From: Saprospiraceae bacterium
GTDB taxonomy: Bacteria; Bacteroidota; Bacteroidia; Chitinophagales; Saprospiraceae
Length of the DNA: 64,000 nucleotides
NCBI GenBank assembly: GCA_016714985.1
Contig: JADKBS010000032.1
Location: 16,571-80,570 of the forward strand
Direction: 5' to 3'
Shown piece by piece: positions 24,776 to 34,641 of the stretch; position 1 is the first letter of the stretch; each line of letters opens with the position of its first letter. The position numbers and the translations under genes are program-made. The notes beneath the pieces were generated by a model. The model saw nothing but the letters and a program-made list of their open reading frames with translations. It did not search any database and was not told the DNA's origin.

Positions 24776-27700
24776 ATGTTTAGCAACCAAATAAAACATA
24801 ATATCGCCATCATCGCAATGGCAGTCTGCACCATCCACCAAACCCACGCCCAACTCCAAATCAACGAACTGCTCGCCATCAACACCACCGTCGCCTACGA
24901 CCCCGATTTTGGCGAGTTCTCCGATTTTGTGGAGCTTCGCAATGCCTCCGACGCTCCCATCAACCTCGCTGGCTATACCCTCACCGACGACCCCACCGAC
25001 GAGGGCAAGTGGGCGCTGCCAGCCCTCGAACTTGCACCCGGCCAGCACCTCCTCATCTGGACGGACGGGCTGGACAAGCGCCCCGGTGATACGGCTTTCG
25101 TTTTCTATAAAAATGCGGTGCAAACCATGACCGCACTCCATGCCAATTTCCGCCTGAGTGGGGACGGGGAGTACATTGGCCTGTTCAGTCCACAAGGCAG
25201 TTTGGTGGATGAACTCACTTATTGCATACAAACCAGCGATGTTTCCTACGGGCGCAATTATATAGCTGCTTCACAATGGCTGTACTTCGGGGAGCCAACA
25301 CCCGGCACCGCCAATTCCCCCTTCGGCTCGGCGATGATGGAGACGCCTGGCGAGCCTGTTTTTTCCTTGCAGGAAGGTTTTTATCCGACCCCACAACTGC
25401 TGCAACTGACCACACAGGAGCCGGGCGCCGTTATCCGTTTCACTTACGATGGCACCATGCCGAATAGCAGTTCGCCCATCTTCACCGACGATTTTGAGAT
25501 GAACCTCAACCTCACCATCAAGGCGAGGCTCTACGTGCCGGGCAAGATGCCGGGCAAGGTGGTCACGAAGACTTATTTCATCAACGAGAACAACCAGTTG
25601 CCTGTGCTGTCCATCAGCGCCAACGCCGACAACCTCTACGGCTTCGATTTTGGCATCCTGCAAAATGCCATCAAGGATCGGGAAGTGCCCGCCACCATTG
25701 AGTATTTCGAGCCGGGCACGGGCGAGCGGGCGTTCCTCGCTGGCGTGGGGATTCGGGTCTTCGGTACCTCCATTTACAACCTGCCGCAGCGCCCGCTTTC
25801 CGTTCGTTTTCGGGAAAAATACGGCGACGAAATCCTGAAATACCCGCTCTTCGAGGGCAAGCCCATTCCCCGTTACTCGGCTTTTTTGCTCCGCAATGGC
25901 GGCAACGACTACAACACCGCCTACTTCCGGGACGGGCTAGGCGTCAACCTCGTCAAGGGCAAAATGGAAGTAGACTACCAAGACTACAAGCCCTGCATCG
26001 TGTTCATCAACGGCCAGTACAACGGAGTCTATGAGCTACGGGAACGCCTCGACGAGCAGTACATCGGCAGCAACCACGAAATCAATTCCGACAACCTCGA
26101 CTACCTTGAGGACAGCCTGAACGTGGTGGCGGGCGACCCCTACGACTTCCTTGCTTTGATGGATTTTGTGAAAAACAACGACTTGAGCGAACCTGCCGTT
26201 TTCGACAAGGTCGCTGCCCAAATTGACCTCAACGAATTCACCAACTACCTGATTCTCAGGGCTTTCATCGGCTACCAAATCGCCGACCTCAACAACCGCT
26301 ACTGGCACAACAACGACACAAACGGCAAATGGCGCTGGATTGCCGCCGACCTCGAACACGGCTTCGGGCAGCTTGGCGGCGACCCCGTCGAGGCGAACAC
26401 CATCGCCAAGCTGGCGGGCCTCTCCGGTGATTTGCCCGAATGGGCGACTCTCCTCTTCCACCAACTGCTGCAAAACCCCGGCTTCCGGGACGGCTTCATC
26501 CAACGCTCGGCGGCGTACCTGAACACGATTTTTAGCCCAACCACCACCATCGCCACGGTGGACAGCCTGAAAAACCTGCTGCAACCCCAAATGCCCCGCC
26601 ACATCGGCCGCTGGAGTTCGCCGCCGAGCATGGCCACTTGGCAGGGGAATGTCAACCAAATCAAGGCTTTTTTGCAAAACAGGCCGGGATATTACCGCCA
26701 ACATTTGACCGATTTATTTGGTAAACAGGACGGCGCAATGGTTTCGATGGAAATAATCGGGCAGGGAAAAGTGCTGGTCAGCGGCGTGGCTTTTACCGAA
26801 AACATGAGCGGCCCATTTTTCAAAAATGCCAATATCACGCTGCAAGCCGTGCCAGCGCCCGGCCACCGTTTCGTGGCGTGGCAGGGACTGAACAGCACGG
26901 ACGAAAACGCCAGCCTAACGCCCCTTGACGACACGGCATTCGTGGCGGTTTTTGCGCCGCAAAACGGAGTCAGCATCATCCCACCCGTCATTTCCTCTGA
27001 CACGACCTTGGCCGCAGCCGCCTCGCCCTGGTACGGCTTCGAGGATGTGACCGTGCAGCCCGGTGCCCGCCTCACCGTAGAAGCCGGTGCTACGCTCCTG
27101 CTCACCGATGGCGTCTGCTTTGACGTGCAGGGCGGCCTGAAATTGGACGGCTCGCCCAACCAGCGCATCAGCATCCAGCCCGACCCATCGCCCTCTGCGA
27201 GGCGCTCGTTTTATGGGCAATCGGGCCGCTGGGGCAGCATCATGGCGGATGCGCCGACGGACAGCCTCATCGTCCGTTACACCGACCTTCGGGGCGGCAG
27301 TTTCGGGCGGGACAGGGGCCGCCATTTTTCCATCATCTCCGCTTACAGCACCAACCTGCGGGTGGAGCACTCGACCATTGCCGAAGGCAAAGCACCCCTG
27401 ATTGCTAGGGGCGGCAGCGCTTACATTGGGCACTCGGAGTTCCATACTTTTTCGAGTGTCAACGGCTTCATCAGCCTCTACGACATGGACGCCCCGCTCA
27501 TCGAGCATTGCGTTTTCAGGGGCAACCGTGCCATCAATACCGACGCCATTGACATCAAGGGCACCACGAACGGGGTGGTGCGGCAGAACGAGGTTTACGG
27601 TTTCCTCGGCTCCAATTGCGACGGCATTGACCTCGGCATTTATTCGCAAAACATCCTCGTGGAGCGGAACATCATCCACGATTGCTCGGACAAGGGCATT

Positions 27701-29344
27701 TCTATTGGTTCGCAGTCCAATGCGCTCGTGCGCCGCAACGTGATTTACGACTGTGACCTCGGCGTGGCGCTGAAGGACAGCCTTGCCGTCGCCCAAATTG
27801 ACCAGAACACGTTTTACGGCAACCGCATCGCAGTGGCTTGCTATGAAAAAAGCGCCCTGCGGGGCGGTGGAAAAGCCTTCGTGAAAAACACGATTTTGGC
27901 AGCCAGCACCGAGGCGAGCCTGTTTTTCGATGCAAAATCCGAGATTCAGGCCAGCTACTCGCTCTCCGACCGGGAGGCGCTGCCCGGCACGGGCAACCTG
28001 CACGCAGACCCCCTGCTCGTCCACCCGACGACGGGCAATTTCGAGCTGGCCGCCAACTCGCCCTGCATTGACGCTGGCGACCCATTCTCTCCCAACGACC
28101 CCGACGGCAGCACCGCCGACATGGGCGCCTACTATACCCACACGGGCAGCTTCGGGCTGACGCTACACGTCAACGAGTTCAATTACCATCCGCCCTTCAA
28201 CTACCCCACGGGCGACTGGGTGGAACTGCACAACCGCACCGACCAACCGATTGACCTCACGGGCTGGCGCATGGCGCAGGGGCTGTACGAGTTTGTTTTT
28301 CGTGAAAATGCGGTGGTCGCTCCGGGCGGCTACCACGTGGTTTGTCAGGACACGGCGCAGTTCCGTGCCTTCCATCCCGATGCTGGCGCAATTGCCGGGA
28401 GTTTCCATTTTGACCTCAACAACAAGTCGGGCAAAATCGCCTTGTACGACCCGTCGGGCAGGCTTGTCCACAGCGTCCGCTATGCCGATTATCGCCCCTG
28501 GCCGCCACTTGCCGACGGGGATGGCGCTACCGTGGAACTCGACCAAAACCAAGAAGGCAACCTGCCCACCGATTGGCGGGAAAGCTATATGCTGCTGGGC
28601 AGCCCCGGCGAGCCGAACAGCCGACCTCTGGATATTTCGGGCTTGTTCGTGAATGAAGCCTTGGCCGCCAACACCAGCATCCTGCCTGACGAGCAGGGCG
28701 AATACGACGATTGGTTCGAGCTGTACAATGCCTCAGACGCCCCGCTGAACGTGGGCGGGCTGTGCTTCACCGACGATGAGGACGAGCCGTGCCGTTGGCA
28801 ATTGCCGCTGCATTTCCCCGAACAGACGACCATCCTGCCGCACGGCTTCCTGCTGCTTTGGGCGGATGGGGAGCCGGAACAGGGGCTGTTCCATGCCGAT
28901 TTCAGGTTGAGCGCCGCTGGCGAAATGGTGGCCGTTTTTCAAAGGGATGGCGCAAGCTATGGCGAAAGGGAACGGCTTTCATTTGCGCAGCAAAGCCCCA
29001 ATGTGGCGTGGGGCCGCTACCCGGACGGCAGTGCGGAACTGCGCTTCATGTACCCGACGCCGGGTGCTACGAATGTGGCTTCGGGCGTGGAGTCGTCGGG
29101 GGTTGAAGCCTTGGTGATGTTTCCCAACCCGTTTTCGGAGCAGCTTTTTATTGATGCGGGTGAGGTGGAGAAGCCTTACCGGGTGATGGTGGTGAATGCA
29201 CTCGGGCAGGTTGTTTTTGAGGGGGATGGCTTGCGGGAGGAAACGGCCATTTTGCAACGAAACGCTCTGCCTGCGGGGCTTTATACGGTGGTTTTGGTGG
29301 ATGCTGGGGAGAGCAGGTATGTGGGGAAGGTGGTGGTGGAGTGA
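24776..29344 (+). CDS. T9SS-secreted CotH kinase-family protein with lamin-tail and beta-helix domains
   Basis: 1522 residues. Order: signal peptide (to about 25); lamin-tail domain about 27-165 (LQINELLAINTTV, DFVELRNASDAPINLAGYTL); CHB_HEX_C-like domain about 190-270; CotH kinase domain about 270-640 (LPVLSISANADNLYGFDFGI, PCIVFINGQYNGVYELRER, WRWIAADLEHGFGQLG); InlB-like repeat about 660-725; right-handed beta-helix about 755-1110 (IIHDCSDKGISIGSQSNALV); two more lamin-tail domains (about 1128-1262 and 1288-1428); T9SS sorting domain (FPNPFSEQLFI … LPAGLYTVVLVDAGES). CotH proteins phosphorylate protein substrates in spore-formers; secreted bacterial members are uncharacterised. Full length, no frameshift. 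Confidence 0.9.
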   Translation: MFSNQIKHNIAIIAMAVCTIHQTHAQLQINELLAINTTVAYDPDFGEFSDFVELRNASDAPINLAGYTLTDDPTDEGKWALPALELAPGQHLLIWTDGLDKRPGDTAFVFYKNAVQTMTALHANFRLSGDGEYIGLFSPQGSLVDELTYCIQTSDVSYGRNYIAASQWLYFGEPTPGTANSPFGSAMMETPGEPVFSLQEGFYPTPQLLQLTTQEPGAVIRFTYDGTMPNSSSPIFTDDFEMNLNLTIKARLYVPGKMPGKVVTKTYFINENNQLPVLSISANADNLYGFDFGILQNAIKDREVPATIEYFEPGTGERAFLAGVGIRVFGTSIYNLPQRPLSVRFREKYGDEILKYPLFEGKPIPRYSAFLLRNGGNDYNTAYFRDGLGVNLVKGKMEVDYQDYKPCIVFINGQYNGVYELRERLDEQYIGSNHEINSDNLDYLEDSLNVVAGDPYDFLALMDFVKNNDLSEPAVFDKVAAQIDLNEFTNYLILRAFIGYQIADLNNRYWHNNDTNGKWRWIAADLEHGFGQLGGDPVEANTIAKLAGLSGDLPEWATLLFHQLLQNPGFRDGFIQRSAAYLNTIFSPTTTIATVDSLKNLLQPQMPRHIGRWSSPPSMATWQGNVNQIKAFLQNRPGYYRQHLTDLFGKQDGAMVSMEIIGQGKVLVSGVAFTENMSGPFFKNANITLQAVPAPGHRFVAWQGLNSTDENASLTPLDDTAFVAVFAPQNGVSIIPPVISSDTTLAAAASPWYGFEDVTVQPGARLTVEAGATLLLTDGVCFDVQGGLKLDGSPNQRISIQPDPSPSARRSFYGQSGRWGSIMADAPTDSLIVRYTDLRGGSFGRDRGRHFSIISAYSTNLRVEHSTIAEGKAPLIARGGSAYIGHSEFHTFSSVNGFISLYDMDAPLIEHCVFRGNRAINTDAIDIKGTTNGVVRQNEVYGFLGSNCDGIDLGIYSQNILVERNIIHDCSDKGISIGSQSNALVRRNVIYDCDLGVALKDSLAVAQIDQNTFYGNRIAVACYEKSALRGGGKAFVKNTILAASTEASLFFDAKSEIQASYSLSDREALPGTGNLHADPLLVHPTTGNFELAANSPCIDAGDPFSPNDPDGSTADMGAYYTHTGSFGLTLHVNEFNYHPPFNYPTGDWVELHNRTDQPIDLTGWRMAQGLYEFVFRENAVVAPGGYHVVCQDTAQFRAFHPDAGAIAGSFHFDLNNKSGKIALYDPSGRLVHSVRYADYRPWPPLADGDGATVELDQNQEGNLPTDWRESYMLLGSPGEPNSRPLDISGLFVNEALAANTSILPDEQGEYDDWFELYNASDAPLNVGGLCFTDDEDEPCRWQLPLHFPEQTTILPHGFLLLWADGEPEQGLFHADFRLSAAGEMVAVFQRDGASYGERERLSFAQQSPNVAWGRYPDGSAELRFMYPTPGATNVASGVESSGVEALVMFPNPFSEQLFIDAGEVEKPYRVMVVNALGQVVFEGDGLREETAILQRNALPAGLYTVVLVDAGESRYVGKVVVE

Positions 29345-29417
29345 AAACCAAATATACTAAAAATTGGCGGTTTGCCTTGCTTTGTTTTATTTTGGGCATC
29401 CATTCAAAGGATTCCAA

Positions 29418-29579
29418 ATGTCCGAATTCCTTGGAGGTCTCGCAGTCGAAATCATTGGTTCCCTGATAGATAAGGCAGGCACGTACCTTCGGCAGATCAT
29501 GCGGCAGCACCAAGGGGATATTCAGGTGATGAGCGAGGTGGGGAGGGGGACGATTTTGACGTTGATATTCCTCGATTAA
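29418..29579 (+). pseudogene. Chimeric relic: 5' end of the STAND gene joined to a histidine-kinase tail
   Basis: 53 residues. The first about 21 (MSEFLGGLAVEIIGSLIDKA) are a near copy of the start of the TIR/STAND protein at 30239 (MSAFLEGIAVEIIGSLIDKA), and the DNA aligns as well. The rest (QIMRQHQGDIQVMSEVGRGT, then ILTLIFLD-stop) is the C-terminus of a histidine-kinase ATPase domain. A fused remnant of two genes, unlikely to be functional. Confidence 0.75.
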
Positions 29580-29637
29580 TGCTTAAAATCGGGCTTTATC
29601 CACGCCATTTCGAGGTATTCTTTGTGCAAGACGAATC

Positions 29638-29937
29638 TCATTGGCTCAATTGAGATAATAGCAAGTCAATCGGTTCGGTGATGTTGATTTCCTTGACCAA
29701 TTGGTCGAACCGCTCCCGGTTGACGCCTTTGTAGTTCCTAGCTTTCTTCAACGCCTCAATATCCAAGGTCTTTGCGATGGGCCGCCGCAGGTTATCGAGA
29801 GGGTCTTTTCCGTTTTTCACCTTTTGCTCGGCCTGCTTTTCAATGACAACGTGGACGCTCTCCAAATTCATTGAATTCAGTACGCTGAGCAGCTGCGCCA
29901 TGTCGTTTGGATTGCCTACTTCTATTGTTACTCGCAT
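29638..29937 (-). CDS. Small antitoxin-like protein
   Basis: 99 residues from the ATG at 29937 (MRVTIEVGNPNDMAQLLSVL). The start MRVTIEVGN, a helix rich in Leu/Val, a basic linker (KVKNGKDPLDNLRRPIAKTL) and the acidic C-terminus EINITEPIDLLLSQLSQ give the layout of type II antitoxins with an N-terminal dimerisation strand and a C-terminal toxin-binding tail. No toxin gene is adjacent (the next gene to the left is in the other direction). It could be an orphan antitoxin. Not assigned to a family. Confidence 0.55.
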   Translation of the reverse strand: MRVTIEVGNPNDMAQLLSVLNSMNLESVHVVIEKQAEQKVKNGKDPLDNLRRPIAKTLDIEALKKARNYKGVNRERFDQLVKEINITEPIDLLLSQLSQ

Positions 29938-30238
29938 GGTTTGGTGCTTTTGAATTTGAAAAAGTCCCGTCAATACAGGGTTGTTTCGACTTCAAAGGTA
30001 TCGCTTTCTGGGGAATATTGCCTTTGAAGTTCCGAAGTCAAGTTCTGGGGGATACTTTGGAGAAAGGCGCACTTGGCTTGTTGAGCGCAGAAAGCGGCCA
30101 CAATGCAATTGCAAATCGTAAGCGAAGGGGGAATGATTTTGTGGGGTAGGGCTTCTTTCATCCTTGTCAAGACAATCAGTTCTACATGGGATTTCTCAAA
30201 TCATTGCCCTATCTTGCCCCTCCATTCAACCACTCTAT

Positions 30239-33200
30239 ATGTCAGCATTTTTGGAAGGCATCGCCGTAGAAATCATAGGCTCCCTGATAGACAAGGCGGG
30301 CACCTTCGTCGCCGGGCAGGCTGGCAACCGCATTGACTGGAAAGTTTGGAAAAACAAGTACAAATTTACTGACAACGAAAGCGACTTCCTCGACCGCTAT
30401 GCGGAAGCATTGATAACGTTGAACGAAGCAGGCAAACCCAAAGAACTGCTCCAATTTTATGGCCGTGAGCACGTTATCCAAATCATCCATGATTACTGGT
30501 ACGGGGAACTTGATACACCCACTTTTGAAAAGAAATTCAATGACCTTATCCATTGGTTCACCATTGATAAACAACTCACTGATTTCAATGCAGCCAAAGA
30601 GATATTTTTCTTCCTCACCCATTACCGCAAAGCAGTAAACGAAAACCGCACAGCGGGCGAAACCGAAGTTTACCAGCTTTTGCTGGAAATACTCAAGGAA
30701 GTAAGGCAGGGAAATCAAAGGAAGACGAGCGAACTATACGACCAAGTCTTCATCTATGCCAACCGTTCCGACCAAGCTTGGGTGGAACGGGAACTACTGC
30801 CAAGACTGGATGAAGTCGGGTCGAAATACCATACGGACTTTCGGGTTTATAGTACAGACGACTTCCCCAATTGGAAGGAAAAAGTCAAGACTTGCCGAAA
30901 TACTATCGTTGTCTATTCTCAAAACCTATCAGAAGACGAACGCCGATTGGTAGATGGCTTTATAAGCTTGGAGCGCCCCGAACTCGTGGCCGACAAACTG
31001 TTGCCCTTCAAACTGGACGATGTGCAAGTTCCTGAAAAACTGAGGGAAGCGTACGATTTTACTAACACAGCAAGCAGCACTGCCGCTTGGCGAAGGCTTG
31101 GCGTTTCTTTTGCACGAAAAGCGGTTGAAGCTCCCATAACTTATCCGCCGCTGGATGCCAAGCTTATAGATATCACTAGCCTTCCCAATGGCGGCATCCC
31201 CGGCCTGTTGTTTGGCAGGCAAACCGAATTGGCCTTGCTGGACAAAGCCTGGGAAGACTCCAACTGCCATGTCATCTGCTTTACGGCACAGGGCGGGCAG
31301 GGCAAGTCGGCGCTTATCAACCGATGGCTGGACGATATGTGCAAGGACAATTATCGTGGTGCTGAACGGGTATTCGCCACTTCATTTTGCAGCCAAGGCA
31401 CGGGCGAACGGGTCACCTCCGCCGACCAGTTCATCAATGCCGCCTTGAAATGGTTTGAGGAGCGGGCGGCAAGTGAGGGCAGCACTTCGAGTGACACCCT
31501 CACTACGACCGACACCCCCACCTCCCCTTGGGAAAAAGGCAAACGCCTCGCCCGCCTAGTCGCCGAACACCGCTGTCTGCTCATCCTCGATGGACTGGAA
31601 CCCCTCCAAGAAGGTGGTGTGGTGGATACGGGCAAAATCAAAGACCCGGCCCTTTTCGTGTTGGTACGTGAACTTGCCCGGCGAAACAATGGCGGGCTTT
31701 GCATTATTACCAGTCGTCTGCCACTTGCTGGCTTGGAGCGTCAAGCGGCCCATATCCAGCAAGAAAATCTTGAACATTTGTCCTCGGAAGCAGGCAAGCA
31801 TATACTTCGCTTCGCTGGGGTGCGGGGCAGTGATGAAGCACTTGAAGCAACAGTATCTTCCTTTGGAAACCATGCCCTTGCGATAAACCTGCTGAGTGCT
31901 TGGCTCTATGCGCAGCCGGGACACAAAATCGAAGATGCTAAGCTCATTCCTGACTTACCGGAAATTTCCGTGGAGAAGGGCAAGCATCCCCGGCGGGTGA
32001 TAGCAGCATTTGAGCGCTGGCTAATTGAAAATGGAAAAACCGAAGCTGCCGGGTCTTGCAATTGTTGGGTTTATTTGACCGTCCCATTTCTAAAGAAGTC
32101 ATCGCCGTAGCCGATCCCTCGCTGAACCTATCCGATGCGCTGGCTGTATTGCGTCGCCACCACTTAATTTTCGAGGAAAGCCGTCATGACCCAGAGGAGG
32201 TAGATTGCCATCCATTGATAAGGGAACATTTTGAGGAGTTGTTTCAAAAGGAGCAGTCGGAGCAATGGAAGGCGGCACATGGGGCGTTGTACGAATATTA
32301 CAAGGCGCTGCCGGAGAAACTATACGGGAAGTATTTGCCGGATACGTTGGAGGAGATGGAGTACTTATATCAAGCAGTAGTGTATGGGTGTAAAGCGGAA
32401 TTACATCCAGAAGTTTTAGATGAAATATACTCTGCGAGAATTAGAAGAAGATTAATAGCATATTCATTTAAACTCGGAGCATTTAGTTCTGACTTAGCTG
32501 CTTTGTCTCATTTCTTTGAAAAGCCTTGGGAGAAACCAGTGCAATCTCTTGGAACAGATTGGCAGGCTGTAACTTTAAGTTGGGCTGGGTACTGTTTCAA
32601 AAGTTTAGGCAAACTTTATGAAGCTACAATAACAACAAAAAGTGCATTTGAAATATTTGTAGAAAGGGAGGAATGGTCAGAGTGTTCTTTAAATGCTTCT
32701 AACTTGAGCGAAATGTTTCTTTTAAGAGGTGATGTTAAAAAGGCAATTTTATACGGTCGAAAATCCAGTGTAATTGTAGAGAAAGAAAATAAATGGAAGT
32801 CCAGCGTAGTATGTAATTTGCAATATGGGAATGCTTTGTATCATGCAAATAAGATTAAAGAAGCAAAGAAGTATTTCCTCAAAGCTGAATACAGTTTGCA
32901 ATCAAATGGTAAAATTAAATACTTATATCCTTATCAAAGTTTTTTTTATTGCGAAATACTCATAGAAAAAGGAGGGCATAAGGAGGCAATTATAAGAGCA
33001 AAATCAGCTTTAAAAATTGCAAATGAATTAGGATTATTGTCTGCATCAATGTGGAAATTGAACTTAGGAAAAATATACAATTCTCTTCAAGAAACTGGCA
33101 TATTAGACTCAATGTTTGAGGATGCAATCCAAAATTTCAATCAAAGCATAATCGGCATTCGGACAGTCGGTCATTTAGAATATCTTCCTTTCGGTCTCCT

Positions 33201-33464
33201 CGCCGCGCCACCTACCACCGCCACACCCACAACTGGCAAGCCGCCGAAGAAGACCTCGAAGAAGTCCTGGACATCGCCGAGCCATCCGGCATGCGCCTCC
33301 ACCTCACCGACTACCACCTCGAAATGGCAAGGCTGCGCCTCGCACAAGCCCGACCAGCGGATGCCCGCCCGCACGTAGCGGAGGCAGCACGGCTTATCAG
33401 GGAGACGGGGTACCACCGGCGGGACAAGGAATTGGAGGAACTTCAAAAGGCGCTGGGAGGTTGA
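30239..33464 (+). CDS. TIR-domain STAND NTPase with TPR-like C-terminus, two frameshifts
   Basis: Start at 30239 (MSAFLEGIAVEIIGSLIDKA). Order: N-terminal helical domain about 1-160; TIR-like domain about 167-290 (YDQVFIYANRSDQAWVEREL, CRNTIVVYSQNLSEDE); NB-ARC-type ATPase about 325-600 with Walker A TAQGGQGKSAL (349-359), Walker B CLLILDGLE, LCIITSRL and GNHALAINLL; a winged-helix-like link (LLGLFDRPISKEV); then TPR-like helices to the tail MRLHLTDYHLEMARL and ETGYHRRDKELEELQKAL. One base is missing in GGG 32051-32053 and one C near 33202-33204; correcting both gives one protein of about 1070 residues. The usual TIR catalytic Glu motif is not obvious. Bases about 32380-33180 are AT-rich, unlike both sides. 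Bacterial TIR-STAND proteins are anti-phage or cell-death receptors. Confidence 0.85.
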
Positions 33465-33543
33465 TGAAAACGAAAAACTTCCCTACCCAAAAATTGCCCA
33501 ACTCCCCAAATACCCCTACTTTTACTGAAAAATAAGCAGCCGC

Positions 33544-33834
33544 ATGAGCATCCTGCAACTTCAACATACCTTGTACAACCTACTGCCACAACTGAACGAG
33601 GTGCAGCTTAGGAAGTTAATGGCGTTTGTGCAGTCCTTGCTACCTGCCCAAAAACAGCAGCCAGCCCCCAAGCCAGTTGTCAGGGGCAAGCGGGAGGTCA
33701 AGGTCATTGCTGATGACGCTTTCGATCTCGAAATGGATGAAATTTACTCGGCGGTGCCGTTTTCCAAAACCTACCAAGTGAGCGCCAAAGTGGTGGCGGT
33801 CGAAAAACTCAAACCCTCCGCAATTGCCGTATGA
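33544..33834 (+). CDS. Small protein coupled to the following gene
   Basis: 96 residues. N-terminal amphipathic helices (LQHTLYNLLPQLNEVQLRKL) like those that open many Bacteroidota antitoxins, a basic Pro-rich linker (QKQQPAPKPVVRGKREVKV) and the acidic segment DDAFDLEMDEIYSAVPFSKT. The stop overlaps the start of the next gene (ATGA at 33831), so translation is coupled. No family recognised. The antitoxin-like build and the coupling make a two-component module plausible. Confidence 0.65.
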   Translation: MSILQLQHTLYNLLPQLNEVQLRKLMAFVQSLLPAQKQQPAPKPVVRGKREVKVIADDAFDLEMDEIYSAVPFSKTYQVSAKVVAVEKLKPSAIAV

Positions 33835-34370
33835 GCTTTCCTTGGTACCAAGCCATCTCCCAGCCTGAACCGCTCCAACAAGGCGACATCATCAATGATT
33901 GTCAGGTCATACACCCACCTCGAAAATTGGAAGCGGGTCAATTGGAGAATATCACCGTCAAGGAAATTGATGCCATTGTGCTGACGCAGTCCTGCGACCT
34001 GGGGCAGAACAAAGTGGAAATCGTGCTGGTTTGTCCGCTATATCCGTTGAAAGATTTTCTCGATGCCCTTCCTGCCGACCAATACGCTTCCATAAAGAGC
34101 AAGCGCAAAGTGGTCGAGAACCTCAAAAAAGGCTATATCAACGGCTACCATTTGCTGAACAAGCAAGCAGATATTGTCGGTGATTTCATGGTGGCGGATT
34201 TCAAAAACGTCTATGGCGTCCATTATGACTTTTTGGTTGAACTGACTACAAACACAACGAACAGGGTTCGCCTGTTGCCGCCGTACCGGGAACACCTTTC
34301 CCAAGCATTTGCAAGGTACTTCATGCGAGTTGGGCTTCCTATGGATGTTGATGTGGAAGGGTATATTTGA
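33831..34370 (+). CDS. Conserved protein with VLTQSCDL motif
   Basis: 179 residues, no signal or membrane segment. Conserved-looking blocks are QGDIINDCQVIHPP, DAIVLTQSCDLGQNKVEIVL, KKGYINGYHLLNK, VADFKNVYGVHYDFLVEL and LLPPYREHLSQAFARYFMRV. Proteins with the SQSCDL/TQSCDL core and the 'YREHLSQAFARFFMRVGLP' ending occur widely without a known function; I recognise the family pattern but cannot name a role. Coupled to the preceding 96-residue gene and immediately downstream of the STAND gene. Confidence 0.7.
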   Translation: MSFPWYQAISQPEPLQQGDIINDCQVIHPPRKLEAGQLENITVKEIDAIVLTQSCDLGQNKVEIVLVCPLYPLKDFLDALPADQYASIKSKRKVVENLKKGYINGYHLLNKQADIVGDFMVADFKNVYGVHYDFLVELTTNTTNRVRLLPPYREHLSQAFARYFMRVGLPMDVDVEGYI

Positions 34371-34380
34371 TGGGAATTAA

Positions 34381-34575
34381 GTGGACACTCCATCTTCTAG
34401 CATGCGTCTCCACCTCACCGACTACCACCTCGAAATGGCAAGGCTGCGCAAGGACATGGGCCGATTGGAAGAAGCCAAAGACAATATGGAAAAGGCTGCA
34501 AAGCTCATTGAAGAGACGGGCTACCACAGGCGGGACAAGGAATTAGAGGAACTGCAAAAGACCCTGAAAAATTGA
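34381..34575 (+). pseudogene. Relic of the 3' end of a TIR/STAND gene
   Basis: Starting at about 34390 the frame reads SSMRLHLTDYHLEMARLRKD, then GRLEEAKDNMEKAAKLIEE and TGYHRRDKELEELQKTLKN-stop. This is the C-terminal tail of the STAND protein at 33290-33464. The first 48 bases after the ATG at 34402 differ from that tail at one position, and the last about 50 bases are again nearly identical, while the middle is diverged. It is the end of a second copy whose body is missing. Confidence 0.8.
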
Positions 34576-34641
34576 AAATTTATCTTTCCTTCATTTCCTA
34601 ACAAAAGTCAAAATCCAATCATTTTCCAAAATCCTCCAATC

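Noticed and set aside
26915..28141. 408-codon minus-strand frame opposite the CotH gene
   Set aside because: Shadow of the beta-helix region; no start context or family pattern.
30239..34575. Diversity-generating retroelement as the cause of the STAND variation
   Set aside because: No reverse transcriptase, no template repeat and no A-specific substitution pattern; block replacement fits better.
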